Both the position numbers and the translations under genes were made by a program. From Anaeramoeba flamelloides (taxonomy: Eukaryota > Metamonada > Anaeramoebidae), in NCBI GenBank assembly GCA_027625915.1, contig JANTQA010000047.1:8184001-8248000 (forward strand): a DNA stretch of 64,000 nucleotides, read 5' to 3'. Below are positions 12,601 through 22,804 of the stretch, one piece after another (position 1 is the first letter of the stretch; each line of letters opens with the position of its first letter). The notes beneath the pieces are model-generated. The model was given only the letters and a program-made list of their open reading frames with translations, was not told the DNA's origin and did not search any database.

Positions 12601-12755
12601 AAAATATAATTATCAGTTTTTCCTTCGACTTTGTAATAAATTAAAGTGCCATTTGACAAAGAAACCAATAAAAGGTTTTTGTATGCAACAAATGAAGAAA
12701 CATTTCCTGGTTTTGGGAGCACAAGCGAGTATTTGAATGATTTGTGCAAAGACAT
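1654..12755 (-). CDS. VPS39: Vps39/Vam6-like HOPS complex subunit, four exons
   Basis: Predicted 852-residue subunit of the HOPS tethering complex, which in other eukaryotes binds Rab7 and promotes late endosome/vacuole fusion. Exons, in coding order, are 12498-12755, 8836-9193, 6019-6646 and 1654-2968. All junctions keep phase (0, 1, 2) with donors GTTTGT, GTAATA and GTAAGT; the sum is 2559 nt including TAA. Exons 1-3 encode a CNH (citron homology) domain, with GKASRSYAITWPEAP and an IIGFLSNEIQIRTL stretch typical of Vps39. Next comes a Vps39-type region ending in DPKIVLSLYP. Exon 4 gives alpha-solenoid repeats, an Asn/Lys-rich insert, and the C-terminal zinc domain with C822, C825, H844 and C847 in CEVC...YPNGRIVHQSC. 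The length matches human VPS39 (about 875). TGFBRAP1/Vps3 relatives share this plan, so Vps39 versus TRAP1 is not fully settled. Three introns of 2.2-3.3 kb are full of repeats. Confidence 0.88.
3406..3501 (+). mobile_element. Short retroposed insert with 15-bp target duplication
   Basis: A 96-bp insert lies between two exact copies of GCAATACAATTCTTT (3391-3405 and 3502-3516). Near its 3' end is a perfect 8-bp stem, TTAGATGA-GGTT-TCATCTAA, followed by CCCTTAACAATAAACC. The stem plus CCCTTAA-ATAA tail resembles the 3' ends of the LINE copies, so it is probably a strongly 5'-truncated LINE or a SINE using the same reverse transcriptase. Confidence 0.65.
3656..4130. repeat. Palindrome cluster in LINE copy A 3' region
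   Basis: Several ~80-bp imperfect palindromes share arms of the type CCTAGGTTTTTTTTAATTT, GAAATAAAC and GAAAATTT (for example 3663-3738, 3832-3907 and 4040-4095). They are separated by short direct units GGCACTCTACGGCACT near 3908-3935. The same module lies at the corresponding place of LINE copy B, so it seems to belong to the LINE 3' untranslated region. Confidence 0.65.
4305..4416. repeat. Hairpin unit inserted in the LINE C-terminal coding region
   Basis: A ~105-bp palindrome (arms TAGGTTTTTTTTTAATTT and AAATTAAAAAAAAAAAGATA, ends ACGAC/GTCGT) splits the LINE reading between DHFLLD and CQAYEKNRK. LINE copy C reads through this point without it (DHFLLNCSAYENNRK). A short GTGTC-like duplication flanks it. 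It is a mobile-looking palindromic mini-element. Confidence 0.6.
6647..8835 (-). other. Vps39 intron 2 (2189 bp)
   Basis: Bounded by donor GTAATA (just below 8836) and acceptor GAAAAAAAG (just above 6646). It holds the LINE-like repeat at 7,780-8,290 and a C homopolymer at 8,311-8,320. The part from 6,647 to 7,780 has no recognisable element except one GTTAGGTTTTTGATG arm near 7,421 resembling the hairpin units. Confidence 0.75.
7780..8290 (-). repeat. LINE-like repeat fragment (copy 1 of a pair with 21,990-22,350)
   Basis: Diverged nucleotide similarity to 21,990-22,350 runs for about 350 bp (for example ACAAAGCCTCACTTTT and AAGAATCAGCCAA). On the minus strand it reads HGLKLQYNFKKSEALYFL, which resembles the GLKLN-KKSE segment just after the catalytic Asp pair of non-LTR reverse transcriptases. 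Poly-A/T expansion interrupts it. The assignment to a LINE is moderate; the repeat itself is clear. Confidence 0.55.
9837..10370 (+). mobile_element. Element A copy A2 (~534 bp, complete)
   Basis: Starts AACTAAATTCCAAAAATTTG and ends with the near reverse complement (CCAAATTTTTGGAATGGGG). Shared internal blocks are the GATCGATCAATAATTG motif and AATATAATAAATTGAG. No transposase is encoded, so this is a non-autonomous inverted-repeat DNA transposon, Tc1/mariner-like by its TA context. Confidence 0.8.
10371..11284 (+). mobile_element. Element A subfamily copy A3, split by LINE copy C
   Basis: Begins AAAATCCAAAATTTTCCACA and ends GTTAAAAATTTTGAATTGGA. The same sequence, uninterrupted, lies at 27,938-28,476. 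Removing the LINE and its target duplication leaves about 533 bp, equal to the complete copies. It abuts copy A2 directly. Confidence 0.78.
10853..11222 (+). mobile_element. LINE copy C, 3' end only
   Basis: Inserted in element A3 with an 11-bp duplication AAATAAGATTT (10842-10852 and 11223-11233). The intact A copy at 27,938 shows the empty site. It reads CELCKK and then, in another frame, DIIEYLDHFLLNCSAYEN and NRKIWISEL, the C-terminal zinc region of the LINE ORF. It ends with GAGGGGTTAGTAAT, an expanded C tract, CTCCCCTTAAATAATAATAA and an A-rich tail. Confidence 0.82.
11764..11812 (-). repeat. Solo terminus of element D
   Basis: TTTTTCTGTGTCCAACATTT followed by TTCTCTCAACAGTTA matches the inverted end of element D at 30,346-30,803. 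No partner end is seen nearby, so it is a remnant. Confidence 0.6.
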
Positions 12756-13840
12756 TCTGGTTATTGAACAATCACAAGAAAAGTTCAAGAAAACCAAAAA
12801 AAAAAAACAAAATATAAAAAATGAAATAAAGTGAATTTTTATGGGATATGTCATAATAAAGATTTCTCTGTTGTTTTGTTACAAAGGCACTATAAATTGT
12901 TATTATTTTTTTCATTGAAACCCAACGAAGATCTGAAGCTTTTCATAATAATAGGAGCAAGAAATGATAAAAAAATTGATTTTTGAATAAAAAATTATTT
13001 TTCAATTTTGAAGAAACCAAACAAAATGATAACAATAAATAAAACTCATAAGGCCTTTCTAAAAAAGTTTTTTTTTCATTTTTGTTAATGAAACGAAATT
13101 TAGAAATGAACAGCTCACAAAATTTAAAAAAATAACAAAACGAAAAGAAAAAAATTCTTTCTATTTCAATACCCCTAGTTATCCCTCTTTTTTAACCATA
13201 AATTTAGATAATAGAGATACACTGAAATAGGTTTTTTAAAAGTATCTTTATAAGGGTCTGGTTTCAAAGAAAACTGTTGTATGAAACATTTAAAAAGTTT
13301 TCGTTTTCTTTCTTGAAAAAGGACAGTTAGGGAAAAGACGATGTGATCAATAATAAAATCTTGGTAAAAGATAAAGATTGTGATTTTTTTTGTTCTTATT
13401 ACAATATATCATCTATTCAGTGTTAGATCGTCTATTTGAGGTCGAATAAATTTTGAACGTATCTTGATTGATTTTCTGAGAAAATTTAGAATTATGAATG
13501 GAAATTGGTGATAATTCTTTTATAACAGTTCTCAATTTTTAGGAAAACATATTTTGATTTGTTAAACTCAAAATTTACTACAATTGTTTTTATGATTGAG
13601 AAAAAAGCAAATTTATGATTGTTCTTTTTTTCAAAATTTTTGTAAAAATGTAGAACTTTCAAAATCCTATCTTGTATTTAATTACTCTTTATTGAATGTT
13701 TATTTTATCTTTTAATGTGTAAGCCTTCAAAAAAATAACCACGACGTTAAAATTGAAAAATAGATTTTCCAAGTTGTATGTATTATTTCAACAAGAATAA
13801 TTGTCTAACAAATTATATATAGATATATCTATATATATAT

Positions 13841-14371
13841 AAACTAAATTCCAAAAAATGGGACACCTTTTAAACAGTTAAAAGAATAGCAATACTACAT
13901 CTTACATTCAATTGGGAAATAATTTTAATTTTACAAACTATTTCATTTTTTATCTTTTTTCGTTTTTTTTTCATTTCGTTTTTTTATAATTTGGTAATCT
14001 GTTTTCTTAGATCCGGAAATTTTTTCCCAATGGTTGATAGAAGTTTAGTATTAATTTTTTTTAATTTAAAAATCACCTACAATTATTCGATGGTATCTAA
14101 TCATTTGATCGATCAACAATTATTGGTGAAATGTTAACAAATATACCAATACATTTTTTGTTCAGTTATTTTCCTTATTTTGGGAACACTTGTTTTGATT
14201 TTTTTGTTTTATATTTTTTTCTTTTATGGATAAAAATAACTTCTTATAAAAACATTAATACTAGTTAACTTAAATGTGGTTTTATATTAGGTTTGAAAAA
14301 ATATAATAAATTGAGTTTTTTTTTGCCAATTATTGATTTTTTGTGTGTGATAATTTTTGGAATATGTTTCA
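13841..14371 (+). mobile_element. Element A copy A4 (~531 bp, complete)
   Basis: Preceded by an ATATATCTATATATATAT run. Left end AAACTAAATTCCAAAAAATG; right end AATTTTTGGAATATGTTTCA, then TATATATAT. The interior aligns with copy A2 throughout (TTACATTCAATTGGGAAATA, GATCGATCAACAATTATTGG). The small open frame at its right end is not a gene. Confidence 0.78.
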
Positions 14372-15376
14372 TATATATATTGTACAAAGAAGATTAAATA
14401 ATGTAACTAGACCTGCCAAAAGTTTCAAATTGTGTGTAATAGATAAAAATAGAAAATTTATCATTTTATTTGACTTAAAAATAAAAAAAAAACTAAAAAA
14501 TGAATTGGTTATTATTATTAAAATAGAATTCAATTTTAAAAATTAACTAAAAAATTGATACTATTCAATAAACAAAATTTAAGATTTTAATTGAAAATCA
14601 TTATAAACGTTGATTTTTTCCGATTATTTTGTTGAATAATGACTTTATCCATGTAAAATTTTCTTTAATGGTTCAAAATAAGAATTTATCAAGTTAAGTA
14701 TCTTTCATTTTCAGATATCTTCTTGATCAACTTAATAAAGTAAAAAAATCATTGAAAAATTTGGATTATCATACCATCTCACAAGTAAAACAGATTTGAC
14801 AATTTTTTTTTCTTAATGTTAAAAAAAATGAAATTTTGATATTTGGTTTATATTTTATTTTGATTAAAAAATATGTTTTGATAGTTTAAAAAACAATCAA
14901 TTTTCTAACTTTTGATGTTATCATTCATAATTTATAAATAAGGTAACTCCCATTAATACTCTTTAATATCTTCCATAATTAGATCAATTATTATTTAGTT
15001 TTGAATAACCATAAGTGTTATGTTCCTTCAAATGTGGTAAAAGATTATTTCATTTTCATGTTATTAAAAATTACTGACTTTATATTAAAAATGTCATGTA
15101 TCAAAAGTTAAAAAAAATATTTTTATAAAATAGGTACTGGTTTATCAGTAAAATTATCAAAAATTGATTTCACCATGAATAAATAAGAGTATTTTTCATT
15201 TTCATATCTCTTGAAAATAAAAAAATATGTTATCTTTGTTTTTTATCTTTGTATTTGCTCTGCATAATATTTTTAAAGAGCCCTTGACAAAATATTAAAA
15301 GAAAAAACTAAAATTGTGAAAATTTCTTTTAATAATTTAAAAACAAAAAAAAAAACATTAACGAAATGAATAAGAC

Positions 15377-15379
<3 letters not shown>

Positions 15380-15414
<35 letters not shown>
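15380..15414. repeat. (TA)n microsatellite
   Basis: About 17 uninterrupted TA dinucleotides. Comparable runs lie near 9,583-9,610, 54,171-54,196, 55,289-55,308 and 55,340-55,362. Confidence 0.9.
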
Positions 15415-15418
<4 letters not shown>

Positions 15419-17315
15419 TATTAAAAAATTTATATTCAAACTATCTTGACTAGCTTTATGGTGGTATAGTTATCGGTTTTTATTTTAATTCCCAAATTAA
15501 ATAGAGTAATTATTTGTACAAGGATACCATTTTTTTAATAATCAAACTGATTTATCAACTTTCTGGAAAAGATTTATCATTTTTAAAAAGTTATTCGTTT
15601 TTTACAAAGATAATTTTTAGTAAAATGATCTTGATCCTTATTTGTTGTATTTTTAGATCAAGTTTGAAATAGAAATAATTTTCCTAAAATTTTTATTTTG
15701 ATGAAATCTCACTTCTAGTAATTTTTGAGAGATTTTATGCTTAAATAACCTTGAAGCTGTAATCTTTTTTAAAAAATACAATATAAATAAATCAAATATT
15801 GAATGTTTAAAGATCCAAAAAAAATTAATCATCTTATTTTATTTTACTAATATATCTTTAATTTCTTGAAATTTAACAGATGAAGTAATATACCCATTCA
15901 AATATCAAGAGTATCAAAAAAAAAAAAACTTATATTATTAAAATCAGTTATTGTATAAGATTTATTCGTTTTTTTTTTATTAGATCTATTTATTTGAATT
16001 TGTTTTATTTGTTGGAAAATCTTTAAAAAATTGAGAAATGATTGTAAAGTCTATTGAAAAATACAATCTTTGGGTCGTTAATGTCTTACTGAAAGAATGA
16101 AGATTGTGTATTAAATTCTTGATTAGTGCTAATCAAATTTAAAAGTATTTCATTAGATTCTAAGTTGAATTTTCTAGGTTTTAATAAAATATTTTGGGTG
16201 AGTTAATAAATTGGTTTTTGTATCTGATTTCTCGTATTTTTTATCAATAAAATGAAAAAATCAATTTGAATTGTTCTTGAATAAAGTAAATATTATTTTT
16301 TTCAAAGTTTAAATTAATTATTTTAATTTTTTTGATATTACATTAAATTTTTATATTGATTTATTTCAAAACTTGGTATCTTTTATTTTTCAAAGTATTT
16401 TTGATACAATTCCTTCACAGAGGATGAAATTTCTTTCATCTTTCAAAGAAAATAATTTTTTCAAAATACTATTATTTTCCAATTAAAAAATGAAAATTTT
16501 TAGTTCACATTCGAAAATATTTTTCACGTTTTTCAGTCATAATAAAATCCGAAAATCTTTATAACATCTTTTAGAAATGATATTTTTAGACGACAAATTA
16601 AACTTCCTTAGAGAACTCTGAGAATTAAATTTTTACTCTTCTAATTTGATTATTACAGTTATAATATATATTCATTTTGGAAATTGAAATAAAACTTTTT
16701 ATTTATTAATGGGAAAATAATAGTAATTCAGAAATATGTTGAATTTTGAACTTTTAAGAAATAGAGAAAAATGGTTCAAACTTTTAAAACCATAATTCGT
16801 TCTGTAAATTCCATTAAAAGTTAGAATAGTTTTATTCTAATCAGATTTTTACTTTATTTTTCAATTTTCAGACGCTTTAAAATTTTTGTGGAATTGGCGA
16901 TTAAAAATTACTTGAAGATTTTTTATTTTTGTTTCCTATCCTCTACAGAACAAATCAAGATTAAGAGTTTATTTTCCTGTTTAAATTACTCAAATCAGTA
17001 AAAATCTTATTTCAGCAAGTTGTGGGATCTAAAATCAATAAAACATTTTCTCTAATGAATCTATCTTTTCAATACCACCATAGACCAAATCTGAAAAATA
17101 ACTTTAAAATTTTATTTTCCACGTGTTGAGAAAAAAAAATTTAAAACAATCCAAAATACAGAAAAACAACGGACTGTAAAATAAATTTGAAAACAGTCAC
17201 TTCAAATTTCAGAATGCCAAAGTAGATTGGAAATAACAATCAAGATTTCATTTTTTTTTTTTCATTTTACTTTACTTTTGATAACATAAAAACAAAAACA
17301 AATTCCAAGCATAAA

Positions 17316-19949
17316 ATGAAAAAGTTCTCGTTTACCAACCCTTTAATTGAAGAGATCAAACCTTTACCAATTTATCGAGCTTTAAAAAAAATCGAAAAGA
17401 AAAGAAAATTAACACAGATGCCAAAGCTTTCCCCAACCTTCTTATCATTGATGTGTGGGTTGTCGTTAAATCTTGAACGCACGAGCATATTAGATTTTCA
17501 AAAAATTGAGCTTACGGGAAATGAATTCTTCTTGCTGATCAACATGCTTAAAACAAATGAAACAATTGTGCATCTGAATTTAGATTACAGCAATTTATCC
17601 GACACAGGCCTGATCAGAAAGTTTGTCAAAGTGTTAATCAAGAAGGAAAGCCAACAGGGGCAAACAATCCAAAAGCTGTCACTTATGAAAACGCAATTAA
17701 GTCAAGAAAGCTATTTGGATTTGAGCAATCTAATTAAGGCGAATTTAAAAACATTAAAATCAATCAATTTAAAGTTTAATCTTATCAAAGATCAAGGTCT
17801 AAAACTGCTCTCGGGGGCACTTATTCAAAACGATCATTTGGAACGTATTTCGTTAACGTCCAAGTATTTAAGTTGTGAGGGTATTGAACAATTTCTTATT
17901 AAGGTTTATAAGAATAATAAGAGTTTAAAGAATGTGGATTTAAAATATAGCCGCTTGGAGCCGAATTCGAAAAAAAAAGTCTTTACAAGCCTCAAAAGCT
18001 GTGACGCACTTGAGCAATTAACACTGTCTCATTACGCATTGAAAAAGGAAACGAATCTCAAAATCTTATCTCAGGTCTTAAGGAGGAATGATCAAATTCG
18101 CAACTTGGATTTGTCATGGAACCTTGGCATTGAAAAGAAAAGTCGAAATTTGCTAATCAAAAGCCTATGTAGCAATGACAATTTAAAAGTTTTACGACTC
18201 AACAATTTGTCTTTAGACGACCAGGATTGTCTGTATTTGACACAGTACATGGGCAAAAACAGATCTTTGGAGACCTTGGAAATGATGGATCACTGCATTT
18301 CTGCGGTCTCGCTTGATCAATTTTTAAGGAAGCTGATAAGTAACAAGTCCCGGAAATTGACAAGCATCGCGTTGGGCTCGCAGACTTTGGATTTCAAATC
18401 TGCACATGCCATTTCAAGATGGCTAACATACGATAGCATGATTCAAAGATTGGATTTAAGGTCTTGCAGATTATGCCAAAGTGAGGAATTGTGCCAAGCG
18501 ATAAGCGGTGGGTTCCAAAAAAATGCGTCTTTAGAGATGATAATTTTGGAAGCGTTCCAAATCACACCCAAGATTGCAAAAATGCTATTACACCCATTAA
18601 AAAACAATCTGAACAATAACTGTTTAAAAAATTTGCATTTAACTTTGCTGAGTTGCGAGGATTATTTGCAATTTAAGGACGTTTTTACCATTATTTTGGA
18701 CTGTGTCAGCAATTTGCCAAATTTGGAAACCTTATCGTTGCCTTATTTATTTATTGATAATCAAAATTCCGTAGACCTTTTGATCGACTTTTTACATTCC
18801 AGTGGCTCGCAGTCCATTAAGAAACTTGAAATCCCTTCCAGTAGGTTTTCCGACAAGCAATTAGCAAAGATCATTGATGCAATATACGAATCAAAATTTT
18901 TATATTTAGAAAAATTGGATCTTTCTGAAAACCAAATCGGTGTTCACACCCTCCAAGCTTTAATTCAATTATTCACCAAGGATTGTTTACAGAAAGTAAG
19001 AATTAATAGGATTAATTCCAAAAATAAAATAATTAATATCTTTTTCCAATCACTGCTCAAAGTAGAGAATTTGTCTTCAAGTTTAAAATGCATCGATATC
19101 AAATGCTATCCGACTCTTGGAAAGGAAGAATTAAACCTGTTATATAAAATTTTAAATAAACACAAGACTTTATATGTTAATACCATATTGAACCGTAATA
19201 AAATGGGGCTCGACGACGATGTCAATGGCATTGATGTGAACGAGGACGAGGCCAAGTTTGATAAATATAATGATTTAGGTTATAAAATTGAATGCGTATT
19301 AAACCGGAACAAGCAAATGATCAATAACAATTTAACTTTTGATCTTTGGAATTTTTTTAAATCACAAAAGTTCACAGATTTAAAATTATACGACGACATT
19401 TCTGTTCATTCTTGGATAATTAAGCAAAGGGTGACACACAACTTAAAACAGTTTCAATTGATATCAAAAAAATACAAAAAAAGGGAAATCATCAATTTCT
19501 TATTCTGGGTGTATACTGGCAACTTTGATATCAGGATATTACCCATAGCCAAAGAATTTGATATTCAACATGAATATTTAATAAAGCCAATATCGCAAAT
19601 CTTTGAAAATATTTTTGAAAATGATAATAGAATTTCGGATTTCTCACTAATTACCAAGTCAAAAAGGGTCCTAAAACTTGACAAGTTTTTACTTTTGGCC
19701 AGAACTCAACTGTTTCGTAATTTCTTTCTTTCATTATCACAGTCTTGCGGTTCAGTATCAGATTATTCAAAAAAAAATTTTAGAACACTTCAAGTATTTT
19801 TTAAATATCTGTATACAGATAATTTGGAATTGTTGCCAAATGATGATAGAAAAAAAATTTATAACCAATTAGCAGATTCCCATGATTATTATATAATTTT
19901 CCATCAAGATGATTATTTAAATAAATTAGATCTTTTTAATAAAAAGTAA
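17316..19949 (+). CDS. Leucine-rich repeat protein with C-terminal tandem BTB domains
   Basis: An 877-residue intronless ORF starting at ATG 17316 and ending in TAA. Residues from about 60 to 620 form many ribonuclease-inhibitor-type LRRs of about 28-30 residues (for example LRNLDLSWNL-like, LEKLDLSENQI and LKSINLKFNLI segments). After an acidic linker (DDDVNGIDVNEDEAKFD) come two BTB/POZ-like halves. One begins near residue 674 (FTDLKLYDD...FLFWVYTGN) and one near residue 769 (ISDFSLITKSKRV...FLLLARTQLFRNFF...FKYLYTDNLEL). BTB domains commonly dimerise or recruit Cullin-3 ubiquitin ligases, and LRRs bind proteins, so a substrate-adaptor role is possible but inferred. The second BTB is divergent. 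The LRR part looks less AT-rich than the BTB part. Its nearest neighbours lie 4.5 kb upstream and 2.9 kb downstream, with no sign of co-regulation. Confidence 0.9.
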   Translation: MKKFSFTNPLIEEIKPLPIYRALKKIEKKRKLTQMPKLSPTFLSLMCGLSLNLERTSILDFQKIELTGNEFFLLINMLKTNETIVHLNLDYSNLSDTGLIRKFVKVLIKKESQQGQTIQKLSLMKTQLSQESYLDLSNLIKANLKTLKSINLKFNLIKDQGLKLLSGALIQNDHLERISLTSKYLSCEGIEQFLIKVYKNNKSLKNVDLKYSRLEPNSKKKVFTSLKSCDALEQLTLSHYALKKETNLKILSQVLRRNDQIRNLDLSWNLGIEKKSRNLLIKSLCSNDNLKVLRLNNLSLDDQDCLYLTQYMGKNRSLETLEMMDHCISAVSLDQFLRKLISNKSRKLTSIALGSQTLDFKSAHAISRWLTYDSMIQRLDLRSCRLCQSEELCQAISGGFQKNASLEMIILEAFQITPKIAKMLLHPLKNNLNNNCLKNLHLTLLSCEDYLQFKDVFTIILDCVSNLPNLETLSLPYLFIDNQNSVDLLIDFLHSSGSQSIKKLEIPSSRFSDKQLAKIIDAIYESKFLYLEKLDLSENQIGVHTLQALIQLFTKDCLQKVRINRINSKNKIINIFFQSLLKVENLSSSLKCIDIKCYPTLGKEELNLLYKILNKHKTLYVNTILNRNKMGLDDDVNGIDVNEDEAKFDKYNDLGYKIECVLNRNKQMINNNLTFDLWNFFKSQKFTDLKLYDDISVHSWIIKQRVTHNLKQFQLISKKYKKREIINFLFWVYTGNFDIRILPIAKEFDIQHEYLIKPISQIFENIFENDNRISDFSLITKSKRVLKLDKFLLLARTQLFRNFFLSLSQSCGSVSDYSKKNFRTLQVFFKYLYTDNLELLPNDDRKKIYNQLADSHDYYIIFHQDDYLNKLDLFNKK

Positions 19950-22345
19950 TTATTTTTTTTTTTTTACTTTTTTGAATTATAATATGTTTAATAGGAAAAA
20001 AAAAAAGAAAAAAAAAAAATGTTATATATGTATTAATAAATTAATCAAGAAAATCTTTTCTTAATAAAAAAAATTTTTTAAACTTTCTTATTTTTATTGG
20101 TTTTTATTAATTTTATTTTTAATTTGTGTTTAAACTTTATTATTATCATATTGGTAAAAAATTCTTTTAATTTTTTTTATGGAAATATTACTAACAAATA
20201 ATTGGCTCTTTAATTAGATAAATATCCAAAGGGGTATTTTTTTCTGAAAATAATTCTATAAAAAATCAGATTTTTTTTTGATTAGACTGTAATTAGTATC
20301 TTTATTGTTTGGATTTGGAAATAATCACCTTGTTATACTTCGAGTTTGGTTTCTCCTTTCAGACTCAAAAAAAAATGATATTGTTAGAAGTGATATCAGA
20401 TGATATCGAGGAATTTGAAGAACACTGATTAATATCACCTTATAGAACTGGAACAACAGCTGAATTTTTTGAGTTTGAAAGGGGATACAAAATCGAGAAT
20501 TGTAAAAAGGGAATTTGTGTACAAATAAAACAATATAAATTGTTATATTTTATTTTTTGTAACTCATTATTAATCTTAGAACATAAATAAAGAATGAACA
20601 AAGAAAAAAGAAAAAAATTGTTATTTTGAATGATACTTGGAAAAAATTAATTTCCAAAAGATCTTTTAATTGATTGAATTATCTGAAACTTCAAACATAA
20701 AAATTAAATTTTCAATATTGGAGTAAAGAATTGGTTTAAATTACACTCGGGCAAACGAGATAGTCAAACTTTATAATAATCTTGATTTCCTATTTGGTTT
20801 GTTTATTATTTAAAATATACCTTAAAATGTTAAAATAAAAAATCCTACATCATTTTATTGGTGTTAATGATGATTTATTTTGAATAATCTGATAAAGTTG
20901 ACTTTTCTTGACTTAAAAATAAATAAAAAAAGTTTTTTTAAATTATTTGAAATTTTCAATTTTTCTATTTTGGGAATTCTTTTAAAATGTTACTTTTCCC
21001 CATTTTGAAAAAAAAGAGTTTTATTATTATATTTTTTTTTTTTTTTAGAAAATGGGTTTGTTTTCCAATCAAAAATAAAAAATACTATTTGAATTTTGAT
21101 ATTATTGTCTAACAAAAAAAAACATGAATTTACTTGGTTTGGAACTATATTGAAGAAATGAAATACTTTTTAAAAAACGAAACTCTTAATTAAAAATCAT
21201 TAATTTACATTCTCCAAATTATTTTTTTCAAATTATTAATAGATGCAATGAAGGATTTTTTCAGATTTATGAATTAAAAAAATATCACAAAAAAAAAAAG
21301 AGTAAAAGTCTCGGAATAAGTTGGTTTAACATTTTAATTTATTAATTTTCATGAGGAAAAAACTTGTTATTATACCCAAAATAACTTGACAATAAGAAGT
21401 TCACAAAAAAAATTTAGTCCATACTTTTTTAATTACTCAAGGATTGCTCAAATTTATTCATTATTAGTATATTACTACCTTTATCATTACTAGATCCAAT
21501 TTATTTGTTATTTCCATTTCTCAGAAATTATTTACAAAAAATTTCACAATATTTTTTTTTTTAAAAAAAAAATAATAATAATTATATAAAACAAAAATTA
21601 TTTAGATAATTAAATTGCAAAAAAAAACAAATATTAGAAATCATTTTTCAGTAAATAATTTCAAGTTTTTATTGAGTGAATTATACATATTTAAAATGTT
21701 TCAATTGATCTTATAAGAAAAATTTATTTGGGAAATTTTTTTAATTGAAATAATTGGTTCACTTTTACCTTTTTTCTATTTTTCAATTTTTTTTTGAAAA
21801 CTAATTCATTAGCATAATTTTTTTTTTATATTGCAAGATTGATATTTATGTGGTAAAAACATGTTATTCTAATGTTATAGATAAATTAAAACTAATTGTA
21901 AGAGAAATCAACTTTATTACTCTCAGAGTTTTTTTTGGATCTACAATTGAAAATCAAAATTAAGATTATTATTTTTTCTCTATATATGCTCCATTTCACT
22001 CAAAAAGTGACCAGCTAAAAATGAAAAAATCACTTTATTTTTAAGAATCAGCCAAAATTAGATTGTTTAGAAAATACGAGAAAAAATAAATCACGAATTA
22101 GAGTCAATGATCATAAAAGATAAGCATGAACTAAGTATAAATTTAAAAAAAAGAAAAATGCTAAAAAAATTTTAGGCATCTTTCTTTGGAACGTCTCTTG
22201 TAAAATACTCAATTTCTTTAGGAAATTAAAATATTTGACAATAATATTTTTTACTTTTAAATGTATGAATTTAAAAAGAGCATACAAAGCCTCACTTTTT
22301 TTAATGTTAATTTGGAGTTTTAGACATTTTTTTTTTTTAAATTTA

Positions 22346-22385
<40 letters not shown>

Positions 22386-22804
22386 AAAAAAGCAAAAATT
22401 TAAAGAAAAAAACAGTAAAAAGCAAAATTCAAAAAAAAAAACAATTTATAAAATGCGAAAAAATGATTTCGATCTAAAAATTGAAATTTTAGTTTGAGAA
22501 TCATAATAAAATAAACTTAAGAATATATTCTATTTCTTTAATAAAACTGGAATCCTTTGTATGAAAAGGAGTTTATAATGGTCTTTTTGCCTTCAATTTT
22601 AATACACAATAAAAATAAAACAAACAAGAAAAAAAAAGAGCAAGTTCAAAAATAAAAAAATGGGAAAGTCCAAAAAAATAAAAAGAAAAAAAAGAGTTAT
22701 ATCTTTTATTAACCGTTTACTCAAAATTTTGAAGAAAAAATCAATGAAAAATCTGTTAATATAGATTTTATATTATTATAATAATAGTTATGGTGGTGGA
22801 ACAT
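19950..22804. other. Intergenic region between LRR-BTB and dehydrogenase genes (convergent)
   Basis: 2.9 kb receiving the 3' ends of both genes. AATAAA-like signals are frequent but not diagnostic in such AT-rich DNA. It contains the LINE-like repeat at 21,990-22,350 and a long poly-A run near 22,350-22,384. Nothing else could be recognised. Confidence 0.55.
21990..22350 (-). repeat. LINE-like repeat fragment (copy 2 of a pair with 7,780-8,290)
   Basis: Diverged from the 7.8-kb copy but collinear with it. The minus strand reads LKLQINIKKSEALYALFKF, again like the segment after the reverse-transcriptase catalytic motif. It is bounded on the high side by a long homopolymer. Decayed. Confidence 0.5.

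Larger units (their letters stand above)
12756..17315. other. Intergenic region between Vps39 and LRR-BTB genes (divergent)
   Basis: 4.6 kb without a supportable gene. It holds element A copy A4 (13,841-14,371) and a (TA)n run near 15,380-15,414. The rest is AT-rich sequence with no ORF resembling a known protein. Both flanking genes start here, so their promoters must lie in it, but no specific element could be picked out. Confidence 0.6.

Noticed and set aside
12646-12834. Plus-strand frame over Vps39 exon 1
   Set aside because: Antisense shadow of the exon; the minus strand carries the conserved reading.
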